From Aidingimonas lacisalsi (lineage in GTDB: Bacteria > Pseudomonadota > Gammaproteobacteria > Pseudomonadales > Halomonadaceae): a stretch of 64,000 nucleotides of DNA. Below, piece after piece: positions 46,814-54,545 of the stretch. Position 1 is the first letter of the stretch; every line of letters begins with the position of its first letter. The notes under the pieces are model-generated. The model had not been told where the DNA came from and did not search any database. It saw only the letters and a program-made list of their open reading frames with translations. The position numbers were made by a program, and so were the translations under genes. The stretch spans positions 124,001 through 188,000 of the forward strand of contig NZ_VRYH01000007.1 of NCBI RefSeq assembly GCF_008079445.1, given 5' to 3'.

Positions 46814-47764
46814 TCAGTCGCGGTGCGTGACGCCGGGCAGCACGCAAAGCATTTCGTACAGCAGGCTGGCGCCCATGAGTGCCGTATTGCCGCTGGTATC
46901 ATAGGGAGGCGCCACTTCCACCAGGTCGCCGCCGACGATGTTCAGCCCCTCGGCGCCGCGAACGATTTCCAGGCCCTGTGAGGCGGTCAGACCAGCCATC
47001 TCGACAGTGCCGGTGCCTGGAGCTACCGACGGGTCGAGACTATCGATATCGAAGGTGATATAAACCGGGCCATCGCCCATCTGTTCTCGCACTTCCCTCA
47101 TCAAGGGTTCGAGTGAGCGATACCAGCACTGCTCGGCCGTCACGACGCGGAATCCCTGCTCGCGGCACCAGTCGAAGTCGTCGGCTGCGTATCCCGTGCC
47201 ACGCAGACCGATCTGAACGACACGACGGCTGTCCAATAGACCCTCCTCCTGGGCACGGCGGATCGGCGTACCGTGAGCGATGGGCTCACCGAACATGTGG
47301 TTGTTGATGTCGGCATGAGCGTCGACATGGATGAGTCCGACAGGCCCATGCTTTTTCGCGATGGCGCGCAGAACAGGCAGGGTCAACGTATGTTCGCCAC
47401 CGAGTGTCAGCGGTGTGCAGTCATGGGCGAGCACCTCATCGTAGTACCGGGTGATGATGTCGATGCTCTTGGGCAGGTGGAAGGTATTGATCGGCACATC
47501 GCCGATATCCGCCACTTGCAGGCTATCGAATGGCGCGGCACGGGTGGCCATGTTGTAGGGGCGTAGCATGCGTGATTCATCGCGGATCTGGCGCGGGCCC
47601 ATACGCGTACCCGGCCGGTTGGATGTACCGATATCCATGGGGATGCCGATGAAAGCCGCATTCAGGCCGGCAGCATCGTCCTGGGTAGGCAGCCGCATCA
47701 TGGTGGCTGGGCCGCCGAAACGGGGCATCTCGTTACCGCCTAGAGGCTGGTTGAACTCGCTCAT
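46814..47764 (-). CDS. gbuA: guanidinobutyrase / agmatinase family ureohydrolase
   Basis: This binuclear manganese ureohydrolase of 316 residues has all ligand motifs: LGGEHTLTLP, HVDAHADIN and TFDIDSLDPSVAPGTGT. The length, the opening PRFGGPATMMRLP, and the motif PMDIGTSNRPGTRMGP match GbuA and SpeB. GbuA cleaves 4-guanidinobutyrate to GABA and urea, whereas SpeB uses agmatine. The AruI-like and aldehyde dehydrogenase neighbours favour guanidinobutyrase. It is the first gene of the operon, reading away from a sigma-54-type activator. Confidence 0.87.
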   Translation of the reverse strand: MSEFNQPLGGNEMPRFGGPATMMRLPTQDDAAGLNAAFIGIPMDIGTSNRPGTRMGPRQIRDESRMLRPYNMATRAAPFDSLQVADIGDVPINTFHLPKSIDIITRYYDEVLAHDCTPLTLGGEHTLTLPVLRAIAKKHGPVGLIHVDAHADINNHMFGEPIAHGTPIRRAQEEGLLDSRRVVQIGLRGTGYAADDFDWCREQGFRVVTAEQCWYRSLEPLMREVREQMGDGPVYITFDIDSLDPSVAPGTGTVEMAGLTASQGLEIVRGAEGLNIVGGDLVEVAPPYDTSGNTALMGASLLYEMLCVLPGVTHRD

Positions 47765-47810
47765 TCTCGTCTCCTGGCTGATGGTGGCTATGCAGCGATG
47801 TCAGGTGCGC

Positions 47811-48172
47811 GACGTCCTGCATCGCGGTTGAAACCACTCCTACGAACCCCGTTCTCCGTATGTCCTGTAGGAGCGACTTCAGTCGCGATTGGCGCTCGGC
47901 GGCACCCCCGGCAGGGCTTGTTGCCCTGCATCGCGGTTAAAACCACTCCTACGAACCCCGTTCTCCGTATGTCCTGTAGGAGCGACTTCAGTCGCGATTG
48001 GCGCTCGGCGGCACCCCCGGCAGGACTTGTTGCCCTGTATCGCGGTTGAAACCACTCCTACGAACCCCTTTCTCCGTATGTCTTGTAGGAGCGACTTCAG
48101 TCGCGATTGACGCTCGGCGGCACCCCCGGCAGGGCTTGTTGTCCTGCATTGCGGTTTAGCCGCGCCTATAAT
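47811..48172 (+). repeat. REP/BIME array, 109-bp period
   Basis: Heads at 47867, 47976 and 48085 repeat every 109 bases. Tails (ATCGCGGTTGAAACCACTCC type) lie at 47821, 47930 and 48039, with a decayed one at 48148. The tails carry ACCAC where the 43-kb array has ACCGC, so each array was amplified separately from its own parent. The array fills most of the gap between gbuA and its predicted sigma-54 promoter, and would be transcribed as the gbuA leader. Confidence 0.95.
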
Positions 48173-48177
48173 CTCAG

Positions 48178-48194
48178 GCACATTCCGTGCCAAT
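48178..48194 (-). promoter_or_regulatory. candidate sigma-54 (-24/-12) promoter for the gbuA operon
   Basis: Read on the minus strand: TTGGCACG-GAAT-GTGC. The -24 half is a full match, the GG and GC doublets are exactly ten bases apart, and only the -12 box departs from consensus (GTGC for TTGC). It points at gbuA about 400 bases away across the REP array. The divergent gene encodes an AAA+ activator. The site is also a small palindrome (GGCAC-GGAAT-GTGCC), so a coincidental match cannot be excluded. Confidence 0.6.
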
Positions 48195-48236
48195 TTTAAT
48201 TTATTGATTTATAAGGGTGTTGTGGCTGGAAGATAC

Positions 48237-48275
48237 ATTTTTGCATCGCTATGGCCGTACAATTGATGCAAAAAT
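48237..48275. promoter_or_regulatory. 11-bp inverted repeat, likely activator-binding (enhancer) site
   Basis: ATTTTTGCATC (48237-48247) and GATGCAAAAAT (48265-48275) are perfect inverted copies with a 17-base spacer, centre-to-centre 28 bases. The site is 45-85 bases upstream of the candidate -24 element, where bacterial enhancer-binding proteins sit, and 18 bases before the activator start, where it could autoregulate. Confidence 0.7.
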
Positions 48276-48292
48276 AAATTGTTGATGTGATA

Positions 48293-49768
48293 ATGAATCA
48301 GGTTAGCGATTACCCCCTGAAATGGGTCAAGCCGATGTCACATATCGACGCCGAAGTCCTCAAGACCATCATCGAAACGGCGCATGACCACTTTTTCGTC
48401 GTCGATGGCGATGGGCGTGTCATCGATGTCAGTCCCGGTGCGGTGGCAGTCTATGGCCTGTCTCGCGAGGAGTTATGTCAATCCACGGTGTATGAGTTGG
48501 CCGAGCGAGGCGTACTGAAGCCCTCTGTCAGCCTGGAAGTGTTTCGCACCGGGAAACCGGCGCAGTTGATGCAGCAGACCGCAACCGGACGACGCGTGAT
48601 CGCACAGGCCCATCCGGTCTACGTCAACGGCAGGATCGAACGCGTCGTCAGTCGTTCGATGGATCTGACCGACCTTCAGTGGTTGCAGGACGAATATTCA
48701 TTATTGCAGCGCCGCTTCAGCGAGCATCTCAAACGTACCAATGCGCACTCGATCGGCGACGACATGGCGCTCGACAGTCTCGATCACAAGCTGCAAGTGC
48801 GTAGCCAGTTGATGCGCGAAATCGCCTTGCTGCTCAAACGAGTGGCGCCGACGGATGCCACCGTTCTCATGCTGGGCGAGTCGGGTGTCGGCAAAACGGC
48901 CTTTGCCAGGCAACTTCACCGCTGGAGCGAACGCCGCGACGGCCCCTTCATCGATGTCAACTGTGGTGCCATTCCAGACAGTCTGTTCGAGTCCGAAATG
49001 TTCGGCTATCAGCCTGGCGCGTTCAGTGGTGCGGCACGACAGGGCAAGGCAGGTATGCTGGAACAGGCTCACAAGGGCACGTTGTTCCTTGACGAAATCG
49101 GAGAGCTACCGCTGCCCATGCAGACCAAGTTGCTCAAAGTCATTCAAGATGGCACCTTGACTCGCCTTGGGGATACGCGCTCTCGTCGTGTCGATTTTCG
49201 TCTCGTGGTGGCCACCAACCATGATCTGGCCGGTCAGGTCGAACAAGGCGCCTTCCGGCTCGATCTGTACTATCGTCTGAATGTCATACCCGTCACGTTG
49301 CCACCACTTCGCGAACGGCGTGAAGACATTCCCGGCCTGGCTGAATTGCAACTCAAGCGTCTCAATGACCGGTATGGTCAGGAAAAGATGCTGCACTCGA
49401 CGGTCTGGGCGGAATTGATGAGTCACGACTGGCCGGGTAATGTGCGTGAGTTGGAAAACTGGATGGAGCGGGCATGGCTTTCCTCCGCCGGCGACATGAT
49501 TGGAGGCGATGCCCAAGTGACTCTCGCCAACGGCGCAAATCGCGGTATACTGGGAGAAGACGCACCGTTATCCGCCGAGGCTGCAACGGCCATTGACGGC
49601 GGCAAGACACTCAGGCAAGCCATGCAGGCCTATGAGCGCGGTATCCTCGCACGCTTATGCGACCGTGTGCCCAGTACGTATGCCATGGCCGAAACGCTTG
49701 GAATCAGCCAGCCCAGTGTGGTGCGTAAACTAGCCAAATACGGTTTATCCGTTTCTCAACGTAAATAA
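48293..49768 (+). CDS. PAS-AAA+-Fis transcriptional activator (sigma-54 type)
   Basis: The 491-residue regulator has an N-terminal PAS domain (about residues 15-125), a linker, an AAA+ domain and a C-terminal Fis-type helix-turn-helix (TYAMAETLGISQPSVVRKLAKYG). The AAA+ domain has Walker A GESGVGKT, the GAFTGA loop in the form GAFSGA, Walker B GTLFLDEIGELP and an arginine finger region. Ser for Thr in the sigma-54 contact loop is tolerated in some activators. Three start codons are possible (GTG 48287, ATG 48293, ATG 48335). It is divergent from the gbuA operon and is its likely regulator. Confidence 0.88.
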   Translation: MNQVSDYPLKWVKPMSHIDAEVLKTIIETAHDHFFVVDGDGRVIDVSPGAVAVYGLSREELCQSTVYELAERGVLKPSVSLEVFRTGKPAQLMQQTATGRRVIAQAHPVYVNGRIERVVSRSMDLTDLQWLQDEYSLLQRRFSEHLKRTNAHSIGDDMALDSLDHKLQVRSQLMREIALLLKRVAPTDATVLMLGESGVGKTAFARQLHRWSERRDGPFIDVNCGAIPDSLFESEMFGYQPGAFSGAARQGKAGMLEQAHKGTLFLDEIGELPLPMQTKLLKVIQDGTLTRLGDTRSRRVDFRLVVATNHDLAGQVEQGAFRLDLYYRLNVIPVTLPPLRERREDIPGLAELQLKRLNDRYGQEKMLHSTVWAELMSHDWPGNVRELENWMERAWLSSAGDMIGGDAQVTLANGANRGILGEDAPLSAEAATAIDGGKTLRQAMQAYERGILARLCDRVPSTYAMAETLGISQPSVVRKLAKYGLSVSQRK

Positions 49769-49776
49769 CGATCCGA

Positions 49777-50070
49777 ATGCGACAACAGAAATTCTCTAAA
49801 TCCATGGATGAGCGTGAAAAACTACGCAAGTTCCGTGAACTCGACGACGCGTTTGCCGAAGCACTGAAAGAACTCGACGGTAACGGTCAGAATCATGTCG
49901 AACCGGAAGAGGACGCCGCTACGCGGGAAGCTCGCCGTCAGGCGGAAGAGCAAGAGCGTCAGCGGCTGTTCGAAAAGCGACTACAGGATCTGATGGCGGA
50001 ATACCGTCTGCCTTCGGAGTCGGTGAGTACCTTGATGCGAACCCTGATGGAACTCGGGCGTATCGCATGA
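49777..50070 (+). CDS. small charged protein of unknown function
   Basis: I do not recognise this 97-residue protein. It starts eight bases after the activator stop, so it is in the same transcript. It is highly charged, helical, with a Glu/Arg-rich centre (ATREARRQAEEQERQRLFEKRL) and a hydrophobic helix at the end (VSTLMRTLMELGRI). The start could also be ATG 49804 (MDEREKLRKF). No membrane or signal segment is seen. Confidence 0.6.
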   Translation: MRQQKFSKSMDEREKLRKFRELDDAFAEALKELDGNGQNHVEPEEDAATREARRQAEEQERQRLFEKRLQDLMAEYRLPSESVSTLMRTLMELGRIA

Positions 50071-50221
50071 CACTAGGCACTTGCCAGACAATGCCTAGGC
50101 CCCATGACATGCGCGTGATTCGAGACGCAACGATCCACTGTTGGTGAAGTTCCGCGCGACGCATCTTGTGCTTCGGCGTGTCAACTCCCTCCCTGGAGTG
50201 GCTCTCACGACGGGCCGAGCG

Positions 50222-50992
<771 letters not shown>

Positions 50993-51018
50993 TCAGTGCG
51001 TGTTCGAAAGACACGCTA

Positions 51019-51852
51019 TCATATTCGACTGACCGGCACGCGTAGCTCGATCGCTTGCTTGCCATCGTCGCCCGGACGTCCCTGCCGCCAGACGACCGAG
51101 GCGGCTTCGCCGCTGGGCGTTTCACCTGACTCGGGGATGGCTTTCAGCACCAGATAGGCAAAGGCATCCTCCATTCGATCGATATCGTCGATGACGAGTC
51201 GAGCGACGCGATGGACGCCCAGCTCGTCGTGCCGAAAGGGCAGAGGAGCAGGCCGTTCGGGCGGGTGAGGCAAGCGGTAGCCGAAATCGATGCGCACACG
51301 ATAGGCCGGCGTGATTCCCGGGTGGTCGTGATAGATCCAGCAAGGTTGAGCATCGGGCGGCGGGGTGGGTGCCTGGTTAGCGTAAACCTGCCAGAGATCG
51401 GTAGGTGGGGCGGGTTGATCGTAGCCGTAGTGCCGTACGACCAGCAGTGGTGCCGGTGTCGTGGTCTCCATGGTGACATTGCCGATGTCGCCATCGGGTA
51501 CGGCCGCATTGACCAATTCAGGCTGCATGGCCTGGAACTGACGCCGAAACTCGCGGGGCGACATCTGAAAATGACCGCGGAACGCCCGGCTCAATACCGG
51601 TGAGCTACTGTAGCCGCACTCGATGGCGATATCGGTGACACTGCGTTGGGTGACCCCCAGCAGTAGCGCGGCTCGTTCCAGGCGTAAAGTGTCTCGATAT
51701 TGACCCGCGGGCACGCCGAAGTGTGCATTGAATTCACGGTTCAGATGAACACTGGAGTAGCCTAGCCGGCTGGCAAGGGCATCCAGTGACGGTGCGGCTT
51801 CGATCTGTTGTTGAAGCCAGATTTCTGCTTGCATCAAGTCGTTGAATTGCAT
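51019..51852 (-). CDS. AraC-family regulator with GyrI-like effector domain
   Basis: The 277-residue regulator has its AraC DNA-binding domain first (about residues 10-105, two helix-turn-helix units with SRAFRGHFQMSPREFRR), then a GyrI-like small-molecule-binding domain (about 120-277). This arrangement is that of Rob/SbmC-like multidrug or stress regulators. It precedes the YdfG-like gene on the same strand and may control it. A palindrome and direct repeats lie 56-76 bases upstream. Confidence 0.9.
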   Translation of the reverse strand: MQFNDLMQAEIWLQQQIEAAPSLDALASRLGYSSVHLNREFNAHFGVPAGQYRDTLRLERAALLLGVTQRSVTDIAIECGYSSSPVLSRAFRGHFQMSPREFRRQFQAMQPELVNAAVPDGDIGNVTMETTTPAPLLVVRHYGYDQPAPPTDLWQVYANQAPTPPPDAQPCWIYHDHPGITPAYRVRIDFGYRLPHPPERPAPLPFRHDELGVHRVARLVIDDIDRMEDAFAYLVLKAIPESGETPSGEAASVVWRQGRPGDDGKQAIELRVPVSRI

Positions 51853-51902
51853 GAAAGATAGTCAGACCGTGCTGGGCTTGTAGGGTCAATCAGTCGTCTC
51901 TT

Positions 51903-51928
51903 ACATAGTCACATGTTGTGACATAGTC
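51903..51928. promoter_or_regulatory. candidate operator upstream of the AraC-type gene
   Basis: The octamer ACATAGTC occurs twice (51903-51910 and 51921-51928). Between and overlapping them lies the palindrome GTCACA-TGT-TGTGAC (51908-51922). AraC-family proteins bind direct repeats, so autoregulation is plausible. Confidence 0.45.
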
Positions 51929-51995
51929 TGCCAGTATGAACCGCATCACGTTAGGGGCGTTCCCCGTGTCGACGCAGCGCTGGCACCCGGTTGTC

Positions 51996-52041
51996 GTAGC
52001 AAGCGACTTCAGTCGCGATGGCGCCGTAAGGCGCCCGGCGT
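51996..52041 (+). repeat. REP head with GGCGCC hairpin, left of the Rpn remnant
   Basis: Head variant GTAGCAAGCGACTTCAGTCG with one extra base, followed by a second hairpin GGCGCC-GTAA-GGCGCC. The same two-part block recurs at 52596 on the other side of the Rpn remnant. Confidence 0.85.
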
Positions 52042-52153
52042 GGCATTTATGGCATTATTATATAAGATGATATTCATTTAATGTGGCGGCTGCCACACCG
52101 TCAGGGAGTGACATACAAGCATCCGGGACCATCAAGCCAGGGAGGGCAACGAC

Positions 52154-52599
52154 ATGGCCCAGCACGACAACAGCTACATCGGGGGATCGATGAAGCGCTG
52201 GAGGTATTGGGGCGTATGGTCGAATGGTTGTATGCTGATGATCAGGGCGACCTGCGCCGCGCCTTCACGGCTTGGTTGAAACGCGTTTGGACGCCACGCC
52301 AGGCCCCCGAGGAAGAGTGGCAACCCTTTGAGCGGCTGGAAGAGCTTCAGGAGGTATACGACATGTTGCAGGAACGTACCAGCCAATGGCCGCAACGCTG
52401 GAAACAGGAAGGCCTCCATGAAGGAAGGCAGGAAGGGCTTCACGAAGGTCTCCATGAAGGTCGGCGGGAAGGACGTCAGGAAGCATTGCACGAGACGGCA
52501 CGTAACCTGATGCGTACCACTAACCTGGACGATGCAGCCATTGCGCGCGCGACCGGCCTGTCGATCGAGGAAATCACCTCATTGCGGAACGAAATGTAG
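52154..52599 (+). pseudogene. internally deleted Rpn/YhgA-type nuclease-transposase remnant
   Basis: At 52154 a start MAQHDNSY, the conserved N-terminus of Rpn/YhgA-like PD-(D/E)xK recombination-promoting proteins, is read for eight codons. The frame then jumps to the family's C-terminal part. That part is open in another frame and includes IDEALEVLGRMVEWLY, a Trp-rich linker and the repetitive tail GLHEGRQEGLHEGLHEG. About 150-200 residues, including the nuclease core, are missing. The TAG stop lies inside a REP head. A 172-codon open frame from 52081 covers the tail but its upstream part is not homologous. Non-functional as a nuclease. Confidence 0.8.
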
Positions 52600-52690
52600 G
52601 AGCGACTTCAGTCGCGATGGCGCCGTAAGGCGCCCGGCGGTGTCACAAGGCAGGGCTTGCGCCCTGCATCGCGGTTGAAACCGCTCCCAC
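52596..52690 (+). repeat. REP/BIME unit, right of the Rpn remnant
   Basis: Head at 52596, GGCGCC hairpin, middle hairpin GCAGGGC/GCCCTGC, and tail at 52668-52690. The head's GTAG supplies the TAG stop of the preceding remnant. Confidence 0.9.
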
Positions 52691-52728
52691 AAACCCCTAA
52701 CCTCGGCGTTCTATCGGCACAGGTTGTC

Positions 52729-52823
52729 GTAGGAGCGACTTCAGTCGCGATAGGTGCCGTAGGCGCCCGGTGGTATCACAAGGCAGGGCTCACGCCCTGC
52801 ATCGCGGTTAAAACCGCTCCTGC
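52729..52823 (+). repeat. REP/BIME unit
   Basis: Head at 52729, a GTGCCGTAGGCGCC hairpin with one mismatch, middle hairpin, tail at 52801. It is a direct copy of the preceding unit with some decay. The 342-base gap from 52600 to the small gene at 52942 is mostly these two units. Confidence 0.9.
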
Positions 52824-52941
52824 AACACCGCCTTCTAGTCAGTTCAGTGTGATGGGGATCCTGTGAGCGGAGTGTCTCGACAGGTGCTGTGACCCCGTGA
52901 TATGCATCCAGTTCGCTTGCTACAGCCGCGGGGTGACAGTC

Positions 52942-53100
52942 ATGGCCTTCCATAATCCGAATCCGAAAATCCGCGAAATCGAGCAGCGCAATGCCCGGTT
53001 GCGCGCCGGACTCTTCGCCAAGCTGTTTGGCGGTGCCTGGCGTGGATGTCGCCGGGCCTTGTCGCGCCTTCGATTCCGGCGGCGTCCACGTCGAGACTGA
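52942..53100 (+). CDS. possible small Arg-rich protein
   Basis: A 52-codon reading frame starts with MAFHNPNPKIREIEQRNA and ends in an Arg-rich tail (CRRALSRLRFRRRPRRD). GGGGTG precedes the ATG. It could be a real small basic protein, perhaps nucleic-acid or membrane binding. It is short, unrecognised and lies in a repeat-rich gap, so it may be chance. An in-frame extension to 52897 has less support. Confidence 0.35.
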   Translation: MAFHNPNPKIREIEQRNARLRAGLFAKLFGGAWRGCRRALSRLRFRRRPRRD

Positions 53101-53269
53101 TCCTCTGCGCTTCCCATGCTCCCACGTAGGTACCAACTGTATACCGGGTCCGCAACGCCATTGAAATAGGTGACTGGTTTGGCTATTCAAGGTCTACGTG
53201 ATTCGTCGTGTATTCGGATAGTTCGGTTCCGCACTCTGTTGCCACAACATTCCACTGGCACCGGTTGTC

Positions 53270-53292
53270 GTAGGAGCGACTTCAGTCGCGAT
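53270..53292 (+). repeat. solitary REP head at the 3' end of the amidohydrolase gene
   Basis: GTAGGAGCGACTTCAGTCGC plus GAT. On the minus strand the last two codons and TGA stop of the M20 gene are read from it. Confidence 0.9.
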
Positions 53293-54544
53293 AGCGTTCC
53301 AGGTCGAGGCGTCTCAGGGTCGCGGCGATGACCTGACAGCCGTCAGCGGCTTGTTGCGGTGTCATGGCTTCTTCCGGACAGTGGCTGCGGCCATCTCGGC
53401 AGGGGGCGAAGAGCATACCCGTGGGGGTGATATCGGCCATGTAGACTGCGTCATGCCCTGCGCCGCTGGGCATTGACAGGGTCGGCAGCCCCAGGTGGTT
53501 GGCCGCTTGCTGAATATGTGCCTGTATGCGGGGCGCGCAATGTGTCGGCAGGCCTTCGCTGAGGGGCGTGCAGTCGATACTCAAGCCACGCTGGGCGGCC
53601 CGAGCCGTGGCGTGTTCGGCAATCGGCGTGAAGAAACCTTCCAGCAGAGCCGCATTGTCACTGCGAATTTCCAACACCATCGTTACCGTGTCTGGAATCG
53701 CATTGGCGGCATTGGGTAAGACCTCCAGTCGCCCGACTGTCGCCACTAGATAATCGTCCCCTTTGGCTTGTGCTTCGGCGTCGTGCTGGATGCGTTGAAT
53801 CAAGCTCGCCGCTTCGGCGAGCGCATCGCGCCGTAACGCCATCGGCGAGGTTCCGGCATGGTCGGCTTGTCCCTTGATGACGATATCGTAGCGACGAATG
53901 CCCACGATATCGCTCACGACGCCGATCGGCACATCCTGCTGTTCGAGAACCCGCCCCTGTTCGATGTGCAATTCGATAAAGGCCGATAGGTCTCCCGACC
54001 GCCGTAATGTGGTACCCAGAGCTTCCGGTATGCCTCCCATTCGGCGAATGGCGTCTCGCAGGGTTTCTCCGCCGGGTTCCCGGAAATCGAGCATGGCGGA
54101 CGAAAGGGCGCCTGTCATCGCTCGGCTGCCAATGCAGGACACACCATAGTCGCTCGGCTCCTCGGAAAGGAAATCGATTACCTCGACACTATGCGTCAGT
54201 GTAACGCCGGCCTCGCGAAGACTCTGAACCGCCTCGAGGCCGGCCAGCACGCCCAGGGTACCGTCGTAACGTCCGCCACCGACAACCGTATCGATATGGC
54301 TGCCGACTGCGATGGGGGCCAGGTCGGGCTGGCTACCCGGTAGTGTCCCGATCAGGTTGGCGGCATCGTCCAGGCGTGTCGTGAGTCCGGCTTGCTCCAT
54401 CTCCCGACGCAGCCAGGCACGCGCCTCCAGATAGCGATCGGAGAATGCTCGCCGTGTCCAGGGGCGGTCCGGATCCGTGAATGTCGCCAACCGTTCCAGG
54501 CGATGCCAGAGGCGCTCGCTGTCGATCGTTACCGGTCGATGCAT
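53282..54544 (-). CDS. M20 amidohydrolase, N-carbamoyl-amino-acid hydrolase/allantoate amidohydrolase type
   Basis: The 420-residue enzyme is of the dinuclear-metal M20 Zn-hydrolase group. Motifs in order are GSHIDTVVGGGRYDG (metal His/Asp), FLSEEPSDYGVSCIGSRA, ELHIEQGRVLE, GQADHAGTSPM and MPSGAGHDA. Members cleave N-carbamoyl amino acids, beta-ureidopropionate or allantoate; I cannot choose between these. It starts one base after the preceding M20 gene's stop, so both are in the tct operon. Its last codons and TGA stop lie inside a REP head, so the original C-terminus may have been altered. Confidence 0.88.
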   Translation of the reverse strand: MHRPVTIDSERLWHRLERLATFTDPDRPWTRRAFSDRYLEARAWLRREMEQAGLTTRLDDAANLIGTLPGSQPDLAPIAVGSHIDTVVGGGRYDGTLGVLAGLEAVQSLREAGVTLTHSVEVIDFLSEEPSDYGVSCIGSRAMTGALSSAMLDFREPGGETLRDAIRRMGGIPEALGTTLRRSGDLSAFIELHIEQGRVLEQQDVPIGVVSDIVGIRRYDIVIKGQADHAGTSPMALRRDALAEAASLIQRIQHDAEAQAKGDDYLVATVGRLEVLPNAANAIPDTVTMVLEIRSDNAALLEGFFTPIAEHATARAAQRGLSIDCTPLSEGLPTHCAPRIQAHIQQAANHLGLPTLSMPSGAGHDAVYMADITPTGMLFAPCRDGRSHCPEEAMTPQQAADGCQVIAATLRRLDLERYRD

Positions 54545-54545
54545 G

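Noticed and set aside
52081-52153. N-terminal part of the 172-codon frame over the Rpn remnant
   Set aside because: The residues upstream of the IDEALEVLG segment are out of frame with the true MAQHDNSY start and resemble nothing.
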